Assembly (NCBI RefSeq): GCF_046156265.1 | Contig: NZ_JAWDIR010000012.1 | Location: forward strand, 1 to 43,096 | Source of the DNA: CAMDHY01 sp046156265 | GTDB lineage: Bacteria > Pseudomonadota > Alphaproteobacteria > Rhizobiales > Segnochrobactraceae | Direction of reading: 5' to 3' | Length of the DNA: 43,096 bases | In this document: in pieces, positions 16,977 through 24,360 of the stretch | How the letters are laid out: every line of letters begins with the position of its first letter | Numbering within the stretch: the stretch's first letter is position 1 | The notes under the pieces: generated by a model | Database searches by the model: none | Seen by the model: only the letters and a program-made list of their open reading frames with translations | What the model was told of the DNA's origin: nothing | Position numbers and translations under genes: made by a program

Positions 16977-18988
16977 CAGGCGGTTCCTCGGTGCGCGGCG
17001 GCTGGCCGCAAATCTGTAACAAGGGCCCGGTCCACCAGGGCGTCGAACGTCGCCTGCCGGAGTGCGTCGGGCTCGACAGCGAATTCGTCCGGGCGGACGA
17101 CGTCTCCTCCCCCCTCGGCCGCGACGCGCGCGATGTCGGCGAGGGCGGCCGGCAGGGTGGCGAGCCGGTGATCGGTTGCCCCGAGCGAGCGCTGCAGGAC
17201 CTCCCGCGACACGACCGCTCCCGAGGGCGGGTCTCCACCGGAGGCGAGGAGCAGGGTGTCGTCGTCGGCGGACCCGGCGCGCTCGAAAACTGGATGACGG
17301 TCTGACGCGTCCGGCAGGCGCGCTCCCGCGTCGAGCAGCACGAACGCCGCGGCCTGCAGGCGGGTGACCGCCAGCGACAGCGCTGCCGCCGGGCCGCAGG
17401 GGCCCGCCAGCACGAGGGTAGCGATCGCGAGGTCCGGAGTGCTGGCGGTCGTGGCGAGGTGCTCCAGGGTGCGGTCGTAGTCGGGATCGGATGATCTTAG
17501 CACGATCACGATCGGAATGCTGCGCCGCACGGCCACCGGGACCGACTGCAGGGTCCGCTCGATCGCTGCCGCGTCGGCGTCGAATGCGAACAGGAGGATC
17601 ACCGTCTCGGCCGTTCCGGCACGGTCCGGGATCTCGTCGCCGACGACCACGACCGGGACGCGCGACGCGCTGGCGCGGACGGAGGCTGCGACGATGCGGA
17701 CATAGGTCGCGTCGGCGGGCTCGGGGGGCAGCCAGGCGCGCAGGATCGCCTCGGTGCGCGTGGCGCCGGCGTCCATCGTGCGCACCCAGCCGCCGCCGTC
17801 GGTCTTGCCGGCGAGCGACAGGTGCAAGGCCCCCGCCCCGAGACGCCTTGGCAGCAGCAGGACCAGGTGCAGGCGACCGGGGTGACGCTCGGCGTCGGGG
17901 TGGAACGCCGCGATCGGCCGCGCGGCGTCGAACAGTCGCTCGCCGGCGTTGGACACGTCCCGGACCACGAGAGTGCCGAGCTCGTGCTCCCGGTCGTCGC
18001 TCGCGAGAAACAGCACGGTGCCGGCCTCGACCGCGACGGCGCCGACGAGGGCGATGCTGCCGCCGTCGGTCCCGCGCCAGCCGAGGGCGTGGGCTATCGG
18101 AAGCCAGTCCGGCACGCGCGGCCCGATTTCGAGGCCGAGCTCGGCGACGAGATCCAGGAGTACTTCCGCCTCGCTGGCGCGCAGCGCCATCGCCGCGGGG
18201 GCGCGTGCGATGGCCGAGCGTGTCGCTCCGGGCGGACAGGAGACGTCGACCAGCCCGTCGTCGAGCATGACGAAGTACCGCGCCCCTTGGACAGGCAGGA
18301 GGATGATCGACCGGCCCGTCTCGGGATCGAGCGCGAGCCGGGCCTTCGTCGCCGTCAGCTGCCCGCCATCGAGGGCGAACGCCAGCGGCTGCTCCTCCGT
18401 CGCCCCGAGGTCCCCGTCGAGGACCAGCGCCAGGCCGGGCCCGACCGGCAGCGACAGGTCGGCGCGCACGCCGAGCTCGCTGGTGGTCGCCAGATGGCGC
18501 AGCAGCGGCTGCCAGTTCCGGCGCGTCTCCGTCTGCTCGAGGCGGGCCATCGCCTGCCCGAGCAGGGTCGCGAGCGTCCGGTCGAAGGGGGCCGGTGTCG
18601 GGCGAAGCGGACGGTGGCTCGTGCCCCCGTCGCCGGACACCGAGAGGATCAACGCTTCGCCGCCGGCGGCGGGCGTTGTCCCGGCGACGACGACCAGCGT
18701 CTTGCTGCCGTCGGTGCGCAAGAGCCGGGTCTGGGCGAGGACCGCGAGGGCGACGCGGCCACGGCTGACGGTGATCGTTCCGGACGGGATCTCCGGCACC
18801 AGCAGGGCGAAGGCACCGCCGTGCCAGGGCACCAGGCCGCAAATGATCTCCGGATCGAGATCGATATCCGCAAAGGCGGTGGCTCCGTCCACAAACGGTC
18901 CGGAGTTCGGCGCGAAGGCATCGTCGTCACCGCCGAAGAGGGGTGCCGCGCCACCGAATTCCATCGAGCCGAAGAGGGGATCACTCAT
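16976..18988 (-). CDS. Unknown secretion-linked protein with degenerate GT2-like C-terminus
   Basis: A 670-residue protein without signal peptide or obvious membrane segment. The N-terminal 440 residues are beta-rich and unrecognised. From about 460 the sequence follows the plan of a GT2 GT-A domain. A VILLFAFDADAAAIERTLQS opening at about 463 is followed by an IVIVLRSSDPDYDRTLEHL strand-helix, GPCGPAAALSLAV, and VLLDAGARLPD at about 550-560 where active enzymes have the metal-binding DxD. SGAVVSREVLQRSLG then resembles the acceptor segment. The DxD is replaced by DAG, so catalysis is doubtful. The gene is first in a TGATG-coupled series with the ABC exporter, so its product probably acts with secretion of the RTX protein. 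The start at 18988 (MSDPLFGS) is the best guess; no good ribosome binding site is seen. Confidence 0.7.
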   Translation of the reverse strand: MSDPLFGSMEFGGAAPLFGGDDDAFAPNSGPFVDGATAFADIDLDPEIICGLVPWHGGAFALLVPEIPSGTITVSRGRVALAVLAQTRLLRTDGSKTLVVVAGTTPAAGGEALILSVSGDGGTSHRPLRPTPAPFDRTLATLLGQAMARLEQTETRRNWQPLLRHLATTSELGVRADLSLPVGPGLALVLDGDLGATEEQPLAFALDGGQLTATKARLALDPETGRSIILLPVQGARYFVMLDDGLVDVSCPPGATRSAIARAPAAMALRASEAEVLLDLVAELGLEIGPRVPDWLPIAHALGWRGTDGGSIALVGAVAVEAGTVLFLASDDREHELGTLVVRDVSNAGERLFDAARPIAAFHPDAERHPGRLHLVLLLPRRLGAGALHLSLAGKTDGGGWVRTMDAGATRTEAILRAWLPPEPADATYVRIVAASVRASASRVPVVVVGDEIPDRAGTAETVILLFAFDADAAAIERTLQSVPVAVRRSIPIVIVLRSSDPDYDRTLEHLATTASTPDLAIATLVLAGPCGPAAALSLAVTRLQAAAFVLLDAGARLPDASDRHPVFERAGSADDDTLLLASGGDPPSGAVVSREVLQRSLGATDHRLATLPAALADIARVAAEGGGDVVRPDEFAVEPDALRQATFDALVDRALVTDLRPAAAHRGTA

Positions 18989-19241
18989 GACGGGCAGGGT
19001 TCGCACCAATCCATGGTGACAGCATGGCCGCGCCTCCGGGAGGCGCCTCGCCGCCAAGTGTCGATGATGCCGCCGCGCTGCGATCCGGCCGGCTGAAAGC
19101 CGCCGGCGGCGTTCGGCGCGGCCGCTGGTCCCGAAGCCCGATCCTGCGCGCGACGGGGGGCGTCTTCACGCTGCCGCCCCGGCTTATCCACGGGGGCCGA
19201 CGCTGCGCCGGAGGGAGGACGGCACGGGCGTGCCCGAATGA

Positions 19242-19301
19242 ACGCATCCTCGAAGTGGACGCATCCTCGACGTCGAATGCAGCAGCGAAAATGCAGCAGC
19301 G
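19242..19301. repeat. Two pairs of 12-base direct repeats upstream of the exporter operon
   Basis: ACGCATCCTCGA occurs at 19242-19253 and 19259-19270 (period 17). AATGCAGCAGCG occurs at 19276-19287 and 19290-19301 (period 14). They sit back to back in the gap upstream of the exporter operon and downstream of the RTX gene. They may be binding sites or slippage products. No coding sense is seen. Confidence 0.75.
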
Positions 19302-19311
19302 CAAATGAAGA

Positions 19312-19343
19312 CGGCCGGGGCATGGCTCGCCATACCCCGACCG
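19312..19343 (-). terminator. Hairpin downstream of the RTX gene
   Basis: Arms 19312-19325 and 19330-19343 flank a 4-base loop. On the minus strand all 14 pairs form, two of them as U-G wobbles. On the plus strand the same two positions are A-C mismatches, so the structure is suited to minus-strand RNA. It starts about 43 bases after the RTX stop codon. The following bases are only moderately T-rich. It may end or attenuate transcription between the abundant RTX message and the exporter genes, or stabilise the RTX message 3' end. Confidence 0.6.
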
Positions 19344-19386
19344 CCGATCTTGCCGTCGCGCCGACGTGGCGCGGGACCCCGTTCGA

Positions 19387-20388
19387 TCAGAAGTCGAACC
19401 AGTCCTTCTTGACGTCGTTCTTGTCGAAGCCCTCGATGAGGATCTTCACCTTGCTGCCCTTGACCTGCACGAGAACGCCGTCGCCGTCGTTCTTCAGCTT
19501 GAGGTCGCCGAACTTGGTGTTGAAGTCCTTGAGGTCGATGACGTCCTTGTTCGGCTCAAAGTCAGTGATCGTCTGCTTCGTGCCCTTGCCGGTGTCGTCG
19601 ATGTCGAAGGTGTCCTTGCCGCCACCGCCGGTGAGCTCGTTCTTGCCCGAACCGCCGTTCAGCGTGTCGTTCTGGCTGCCGCCGAACAAGTCGTCGTTGC
19701 CGCCGTCGCCGAACAGCTTGTCGTTGCCGCCGGTGCCGAAGAGCGTGTCGTTATCCGCGCCGCCCTCGATGCTGTCCTTGCCGTCGCCGCCGTTGAGCGA
19801 GTCGTCGCCGGAGCCACCCTTGATGGTGTCGTTGCCGTTGCCGCCCTCGATCGTGTCGTCGCCGTTACCACCGTCGAGCGAATCCTTGCCGCTGTCGCCG
19901 GAGATGCTGTCGTCGCCGCCGCCGCCCTTGATGGTGTCGTCGCCGGTCTCGCCGCGCAGAAGATCGTCGCCGTTGCCACCGTCGATCGAGTCGCTGCCGT
20001 CGCCGCCGAAGATCGAATCGCGACCGCCGCCACCGCTCAGGTTGTCGCTGCCGTCCAGGCCGAAGAGCAGATCGTTGCCCTTGCCGCCGTCGACGGTGTT
20101 GTTGCCTTCGTTGCCGAGAACCAGGTTGTCGAGGTCGTTGCCAACGATGTTGGCATTGCCCTTCTCGCCCAGCGTCAGACCAGCGAGATTGTCCCCCATC
20201 TCGTAGGTCTTGCCGAAGTTCACCGTGAACATGCCGTAGTTGTAGAGATCCTTGTCGAACTCCGGCGGATCACGAGGATCGAACTTTACGACATTGATGT
20301 CCTTGTTCTTCTCCGGCAGGAAGTCAGCGATGATCTGCTTCTGCTCTTTCGTGAATTGTACGTTTTCGCTGCCCGGTACCGTCGCCAT
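19387..20388 (-). CDS. Short RTX calcium-binding protein, likely type I secretion substrate
   Basis: A 333-residue acidic protein without cysteine and without an N-terminal signal peptide. Residues 80-259 are 20 consecutive RTX nonapeptides, such as TIEGGNGND and SLDGGNGDD, which fold into a parallel beta-roll on binding calcium outside the cell. The C-terminal 70 residues form the usual post-RTX region (TFDIDD, TITDFEPNKDVIDLKDF) and end in WFDF, matching the hydrophobic-acidic ending recognised by PrtD-type exporters. The N-terminal 79 residues are lysine- and aspartate-rich and unrecognised, with no protease, lipase or adhesin domain. Base composition is visibly less GC-rich than the neighbours because of its Asp, Asn, Lys and Gly content. 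It is probably a structural or matrix protein, secreted by the exporter encoded next to it. Confidence 0.92.
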   Translation of the reverse strand: MATVPGSENVQFTKEQKQIIADFLPEKNKDINVVKFDPRDPPEFDKDLYNYGMFTVNFGKTYEMGDNLAGLTLGEKGNANIVGNDLDNLVLGNEGNNTVDGGKGNDLLFGLDGSDNLSGGGGRDSIFGGDGSDSIDGGNGDDLLRGETGDDTIKGGGGDDSISGDSGKDSLDGGNGDDTIEGGNGNDTIKGGSGDDSLNGGDGKDSIEGGADNDTLFGTGGNDKLFGDGGNDDLFGGSQNDTLNGGSGKNELTGGGGKDTFDIDDTGKGTKQTITDFEPNKDVIDLKDFNTKFGDLKLKNDGDGVLVQVKGSKVKILIEGFDKNDVKKDWFDF

Positions 20389-20481
20389 AATAATAACCCC
20401 ATATCAACAAGCGGTCGGAACCCCACCGGTCCCGGAAGCGCGATGAACTTTGAATGCCGCCGACGTCAACCCCGTGACACA

Positions 20482-20501
20482 CCACGCCGTGGCCGGCGTG
20501 G
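20482..20501. promoter_or_regulatory. Inverted repeat upstream of the RTX gene
   Basis: CCACGCC at 20482-20488 and GGCGTGG at 20495-20501 form a perfect 7-base inverted repeat with a 6-base spacer, about 100 bases upstream of the RTX start. A second small palindrome, GCCAT-agc-ATGGC, lies at 20580-20592. On the minus strand TTGACG occurs about 75 bases upstream of the RTX start and could be a -35 box, with no clear -10. The 292-base gap 20389-20680 contains no gene and is relatively AT-rich near the RTX start. Confidence 0.4.
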
Positions 20502-20680
20502 GAGGTAGCACGCGGAAAACACCGACACATCTGAACTGATCGTGAGGTTGGGTCGAGGAACCGCCTCACTACGCACATTGCCATAGCATGGCGTTTTGCA
20601 GAGCACAAAGAGCCGGTCGATCACGTCCGCTTGATAGAATTCGTGAGCGACCGCAGTGCAGCATCTGCCGGCCCCCGGGG

Positions 20681-22360
20681 TCAGGACAGACCGACAATCT
20701 CGCCGTGTGCATCGAGCCCGATTCGTTCGGCGGCGGGCGTGCGCGGCAGGCCTGGCATCGTCAGGATGTCCCCGCAGATCGCCACCACGAACCCGGCCCC
20801 GGCGGACAATCGCACGTCGCGCACCGGCACCACGTGACCAGTGGGCGCGCCGCGGCGACCCGGGTCGGTCGAGAACGAATACTGCGTCTTCGCGACGCAG
20901 ACCGGCAGACGGCCGAAGCCGTCGGCCTCCCAGCGCGCGAGCTTGTCGGCCACAGCGTCCGGCACGACGATGTCGTCGGCGCGGTAGATTTCGCGGGCGA
21001 CCGTGCGCAGCTTCTCGGCGAGCGGCAGGTCGTCGGGATAGAGCGGCCGGAATCCGGCCGTCGTGGCCGGACCGTCGAGGGTCTCGGCGACCCGGCGGGC
21101 GAGGGCCTCCGCCCCGGCCGAGCCGTCGGCGAAGTGGCTGCAGACGATGGCGGTGACCCCCAGCCGATCACGGCAAAGTGCGACGACGCGATCGAGCTCG
21201 GCTCCGGTGTCGCTCGCGAAGCGGTTGAGGGCGACCACCACCGGCACGCCGAACTTGCCGACGTTCTCGACATGGCGGGCGAGGTTGGCGAAGCCGCCCT
21301 CGACGGCGGCGACGTCCTCGCGGTCGAGCGCCGACTTCGGCAGGCCGCCGTGCATCTTCAGCGCCCGCACGGTCGCGACGACGACGGCGCAGTCCGGCGC
21401 CAGCCCGGCGCTGCGGCACTTGATGTCGAAGAACTTCTCGGCGCCGAGGTCGGCGCCGAAGCCGGCCTCGGTCACGACGATGTCGCCGAGGCGCAGGCCG
21501 GCTCGCGTCGCCGCCACCGAGTTGCACCCGTGCGCGATGTTGGCGAACGGGCCGCCGTGCACCAGGGCGGGCGAGCCCTCCAGCGTCTGCACGAGGTTCG
21601 GCATCGCCGCCTCGCGGAGCAGTGCGGCCATGGCGCCGGCGCCCTTCAGTTCGCCGGCGGCGACGAGACGGCGCTCGCGCGTCTCGCCGATCACCATGCG
21701 CGACAGCCGCGCCTCGAGGTCGGCGAGGCCCTCCGACAGGCAGAGCACCGCCATCACTTCCGAGGCGACGGTGATGTCGAAGCCGTCCTCGCGCGGGAAG
21801 CCGTTCGAGGCGCCGCCGAGCGAGGAGACGACCTGGCGCAGCGCCCGATCGTTCATGTCGACCACCCGTCGCCAGCTGATGCGGCGGGTGTCGAGCCCGA
21901 GGGCGTTGCCCCAGTAGACGTGGTTGTCGACCAGCGCCGACAGCAGGTTGTGGGCGGAGGAGATGGCGTGGAAGTCGCCGGTGAAGTGCAGGTTGATGCG
22001 GTCCATCGGCACGACCTGGGCATAGCCGCCGCCGGCCGCCCCCCCCTTCACGCCGAAACAGGGGCCGAGCGAGGGTTCGCGCAGGCAGATGACGGCGCGC
22101 CGGCCGATCCGGTTCAGCGCATCGCCGAGGCCGACGGTGGTCGTCGTCTTGCCCTCGCCGGCGGGGGTCGGGCTGATCGCCGTGACGAGCACCAGCTTGC
22201 CCATCGGTCGCTCGGCCAGCGAGGCGAGATAGCCGAGATCGAGCTTGGCGATGGTGTGGCCGTAGAGGTGCAGCGCGTCCTCCGGCACCCCGAGCTTTTC
22301 GGCGATCTCGACGATCGGACGAAGCTGTGCCGCGCGGGCGATCTCGCCATCGGATTTCAT
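20681..22360 (-). CDS. fhs: Formate--tetrahydrofolate ligase
   Basis: A 559-residue cytoplasmic enzyme that joins formate to tetrahydrofolate with ATP, giving 10-formyl-THF. The length equals the family norm. The ATP-binding loop PTPAGEGKTTTTVGLGD begins near residue 65. EPSLGPCFGVKGGAAGGGYAQV and the FTGDFHAISSAHNLL segment are highly conserved in the family. The ATG at 22360 is chosen because the family begins with MKSDxEIA; the extra in-frame upstream residues lack conservation. It lies 135 bases after the phosphoesterase gene on the same strand. With 5-formyl-THF cyclo-ligase upstream, it forms a one-carbon group. Confidence 0.97.
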   Translation of the reverse strand: MKSDGEIARAAQLRPIVEIAEKLGVPEDALHLYGHTIAKLDLGYLASLAERPMGKLVLVTAISPTPAGEGKTTTTVGLGDALNRIGRRAVICLREPSLGPCFGVKGGAAGGGYAQVVPMDRINLHFTGDFHAISSAHNLLSALVDNHVYWGNALGLDTRRISWRRVVDMNDRALRQVVSSLGGASNGFPREDGFDITVASEVMAVLCLSEGLADLEARLSRMVIGETRERRLVAAGELKGAGAMAALLREAAMPNLVQTLEGSPALVHGGPFANIAHGCNSVAATRAGLRLGDIVVTEAGFGADLGAEKFFDIKCRSAGLAPDCAVVVATVRALKMHGGLPKSALDREDVAAVEGGFANLARHVENVGKFGVPVVVALNRFASDTGAELDRVVALCRDRLGVTAIVCSHFADGSAGAEALARRVAETLDGPATTAGFRPLYPDDLPLAEKLRTVAREIYRADDIVVPDAVADKLARWEADGFGRLPVCVAKTQYSFSTDPGRRGAPTGHVVPVRDVRLSAGAGFVVAICGDILTMPGLPRTPAAERIGLDAHGEIVGLS

Positions 22361-22495
22361 GTTGTTCTCGTTGGGCGGTGGCCGGACGGCCGGGTCGGTC
22401 GGGGCGCGATGGTGATGGTCGTGATACGCCCGTGTCAATCGCCCCCGACGGCGACGATCGCAGGCGATTCTGGCCGGGCCGTGCGGGCCGGTGCG

Positions 22496-23317
22496 TCAGT
22501 CCCAGAAGGGCGGGCTGACCGGCGACAGCGCGCCGCCGAGGCGCAGGGGGGCGATCGCCGTCGCCCGCCCGGTGCGGTCGTCGATCTCGACCGCGACGCC
22601 AGACAGCGTCGCCTCGCCGAGGGCCGGCGAGAAGCGCGCGCCGGGGATCTTGCGCAGGAAGCGCGAGATCGGCTCGTCGCGCTCCATGCCGATGATCGAT
22701 TCATAGTCGCCGCACATGCCGACGTCGCTCATGAAGGCGGTGCCTTCCGGCAGCACGCGGTGGTCGGCGGTGGGCACGTGGGTGTGGGTGCCGACGACGA
22801 GGCTCGCCCGCCCGTCGCAGAAATAGGCGATCGCCTGCTTCTCGCTGGTCGCCTCGGCATGGACGTCGACGACCACGGCGTCGACGGCCAGGCCCAGCGG
22901 GGCGCCGTCGAGGATGCGGTCGAGCGCCGCGAAGGGGTCGTCCATGGCGTCCATGAAGACGCGCCCCATGACGTTGGCGACGAGTACGCGGGCGCCGTTA
23001 CGCGCCGTGAAGACGTTCGCCCCTCGCCCCGGTGCGCCGTTTGGGAAGTTCGCCGGGCGCAGCAGCCGCGGCTGGCGCTCGATGAAGACGAGGGCCTCGC
23101 GCTGGTCCCAGACATGGTTGCCGGTGGTGATCGCGTCGGCGCCGGCGTCGAGGAGCTCCTGGGCGATCTCCTCGGTGATGCCGAAGCCGCCGGCGGCGTT
23201 CTCGCCGTTGACGATGACGAAGTCGATCGCCGCCGCCTCGACGAGCCGCGGCAGATGCTCGGACACGACCTGCCGGCCGGAACGGCCGACGACGTCTCCG
23301 AGGAACAACAGGCGCAT
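22496..23317 (-). CDS. YmdB-type metallophosphoesterase (TIGR00282 family)
   Basis: A 273-residue calcineurin-like phosphoesterase. Metal-binding motifs are GDVVGRSG at 7-14 with Asp8, the VNGENAAGG segment with Glu39 and Asn40, TGNHVWD at 65-71, VDVHAEATSEK, and GTHTHVPTAD. These correspond to the ligands known in Bacillus YmdB, a 2',3'-cyclic mononucleotide phosphodiesterase. The ATG at 23317 is preferred because AAAGGA lies six bases upstream and the protein then begins MRLLFLGD as in relatives. It lies 116 bases downstream of 5-FCL, a neighbourhood common in Rhizobiales. Physiological substrate in alphaproteobacteria is not established. Confidence 0.93.
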   Translation of the reverse strand: MRLLFLGDVVGRSGRQVVSEHLPRLVEAAAIDFVIVNGENAAGGFGITEEIAQELLDAGADAITTGNHVWDQREALVFIERQPRLLRPANFPNGAPGRGANVFTARNGARVLVANVMGRVFMDAMDDPFAALDRILDGAPLGLAVDAVVVDVHAEATSEKQAIAYFCDGRASLVVGTHTHVPTADHRVLPEGTAFMSDVGMCGDYESIIGMERDEPISRFLRKIPGARFSPALGEATLSGVAVEIDDRTGRATAIAPLRLGGALSPVSPPFWD

Positions 23318-23433
23318 TGCGGTCCTTTCGACTCCGGGCGAGGGACGCCCGGCCATGGCGACGCCCGGTGGCGCCCGTCTCGTGAAAGTCTAGCCGGACG
23401 GCGCGGCCGTTGTCGCGTCCCGAGCGACGCCGA

Positions 23434-24021
23434 TCACGACGTCGGGCGAAGGCCATCGTCGGTCAGGAGGGCGTCGAGGCGGCGGTCGTGCGGCTCGTCC
23501 GGCACCGCCGGCACCTCCTGCACGGCGAAGGCGACGCCGATGGCGCGCCGGGGGCCGGCCGCGTCGAGGCGGGCGAGCGCCCGGTCGTAATAGCCGCGGC
23601 CGTAGCCGATGCGGTGGCCTCGCCGGTCGAAGGCGGCGAGCGGCACCAGCAGCACGTCGGGATCGATCGGGCCGGCCTCGGCGGGTGGATGAAACAGCCC
23701 GAAACCGGCCGCCTGCAGCGCCTCGCCGGGACGCCAGCGCCGGAAGACGAGCTCCGTCGGTCCCATCACCACGGGCAGCGCCAATGGGTGGCCGCGGGCG
23801 GAGAGTGCCGCGAGCAGCGGCATCGGGTCGATCTCGCCGCGCACCGGCACGAAGCCGGAGACGACGGCGCCGGGGGCGATCGCCAGGGCATCGATGCTGT
23901 TGGCGAGCCGTTCGGCCGCCTGCGTCCGGGCGGGGTCGTCGAGGGCCGCGCGGCGGGCGAGGGCCTCGGTGCGCAGGGCCGCCTTCCGGGAGGCGACGTC
24001 GCTCAAGGCTGCCTCGACCAC
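23434..24021 (-). CDS. 5-formyltetrahydrofolate cyclo-ligase
   Basis: A 195-residue enzyme (5-FCL, YgfA/Fau family) that converts 5-formyl-THF to 5,10-methenyl-THF using ATP. The hallmark RIGYGRGYYDRAL is present near residue 142. The N-terminus SRKAALRTEALARRAAL and the FVPVRGEIDPMPLL segment match the family. The start is a GTG at 24021 with no clear ribosome binding site; the next plausible in-frame starts would shorten the protein only slightly. A structured RNA candidate of 6S type lies immediately upstream on the same strand, as in many proteobacteria. Confidence 0.93.
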   Translation of the reverse strand: MVEAALSDVASRKAALRTEALARRAALDDPARTQAAERLANSIDALAIAPGAVVSGFVPVRGEIDPMPLLAALSARGHPLALPVVMGPTELVFRRWRPGEALQAAGFGLFHPPAEAGPIDPDVLLVPLAAFDRRGHRIGYGRGYYDRALARLDAAGPRRAIGVAFAVQEVPAVPDEPHDRRLDALLTDDGLRPTS

Positions 24022-24061
24022 GCGGGCGCCGGGAGCCGGGAAAATCGTGGCGAGCCGCCTC

Positions 24062-24207
24062 GGCCGTCAGAGGAGATCGATCCCGGGAGACCTACGGAGT
24101 AGGTGGGAGCCGTGTGTCCGGGTCCACGGACCCGGCCAGGTACAGCCCCCGTTTGGATCGATAAGGCCCCGGGGATAGTGAGTCTCCGTCGAACCGCGCA
24201 GCGTCGC
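24062..24207 (-). ncRNA. ssrS: Probable 6S RNA
   Basis: The region upstream of 5-FCL folds, on the minus strand, into a long rod. An 18-base terminal hairpin (24118-24135) sits on a 9-pair stem joining 24142-24150 to 24105-24113 with two G-U pairs. An 8-pair stem then joins 24155-24162 to 24076-24083. Within the 3' side of the central opening is a small hairpin, 24090-24095 with 24099-24104. A TATATG-like -10 box at about 24217-24222 would start RNA near 24207. 6S RNA binds the housekeeping RNA polymerase holoenzyme as a promoter mimic. Position directly before ygfA/5-FCL is the classic 6S location. Ends are approximate, and identity rests on location plus fold, not on a covariance search. 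Confidence 0.7.
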
Positions 24208-24360
24208 CGTCCCGACATATAGAAGCCTCCGGGGCGCTGCGCCAGAGGCTGGCCCCGGGCTTGCGGCCGTTAGCCATCGCGGGAAATCCCCCTCGCCTCC
24301 GAGACGGCAGCGGTGCTACGGCTTCGCTGAAACGGAATACGCGAGAGCGGGGGCTCCGGC

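Larger units (their letters stand above)
18989..19386. other. 398-base intergenic region between RTX gene and exporter operon
   Basis: No convincing gene is present. The 94-codon plus-strand reading at 19024 lacks a family match and a ribosome binding site. The region holds a hairpin next to the RTX gene end (19312-19343), two pairs of 12-base direct repeats (19242-19301), and a palindrome GGCACG-gg-CGTGCC at 19221-19234. The exporter operon promoter should lie here on the minus strand, but I cannot point to clear boxes. The palindrome and direct repeats are candidates for regulator binding. Confidence 0.5.

Noticed and set aside
19024..19308. 94-codon plus-strand reading in the gap next to the RTX gene
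   Set aside because: No ribosome binding site or family resemblance, and it spans direct repeats and runs to the terminator-like hairpin.
19617..20130. Regular DNA periodicity that could be read as a CRISPR-like or minisatellite array
   Set aside because: The period is 27 bases with constant reading frame and encodes RTX nonapeptides; there are no unique spacers flanked by exact repeats.
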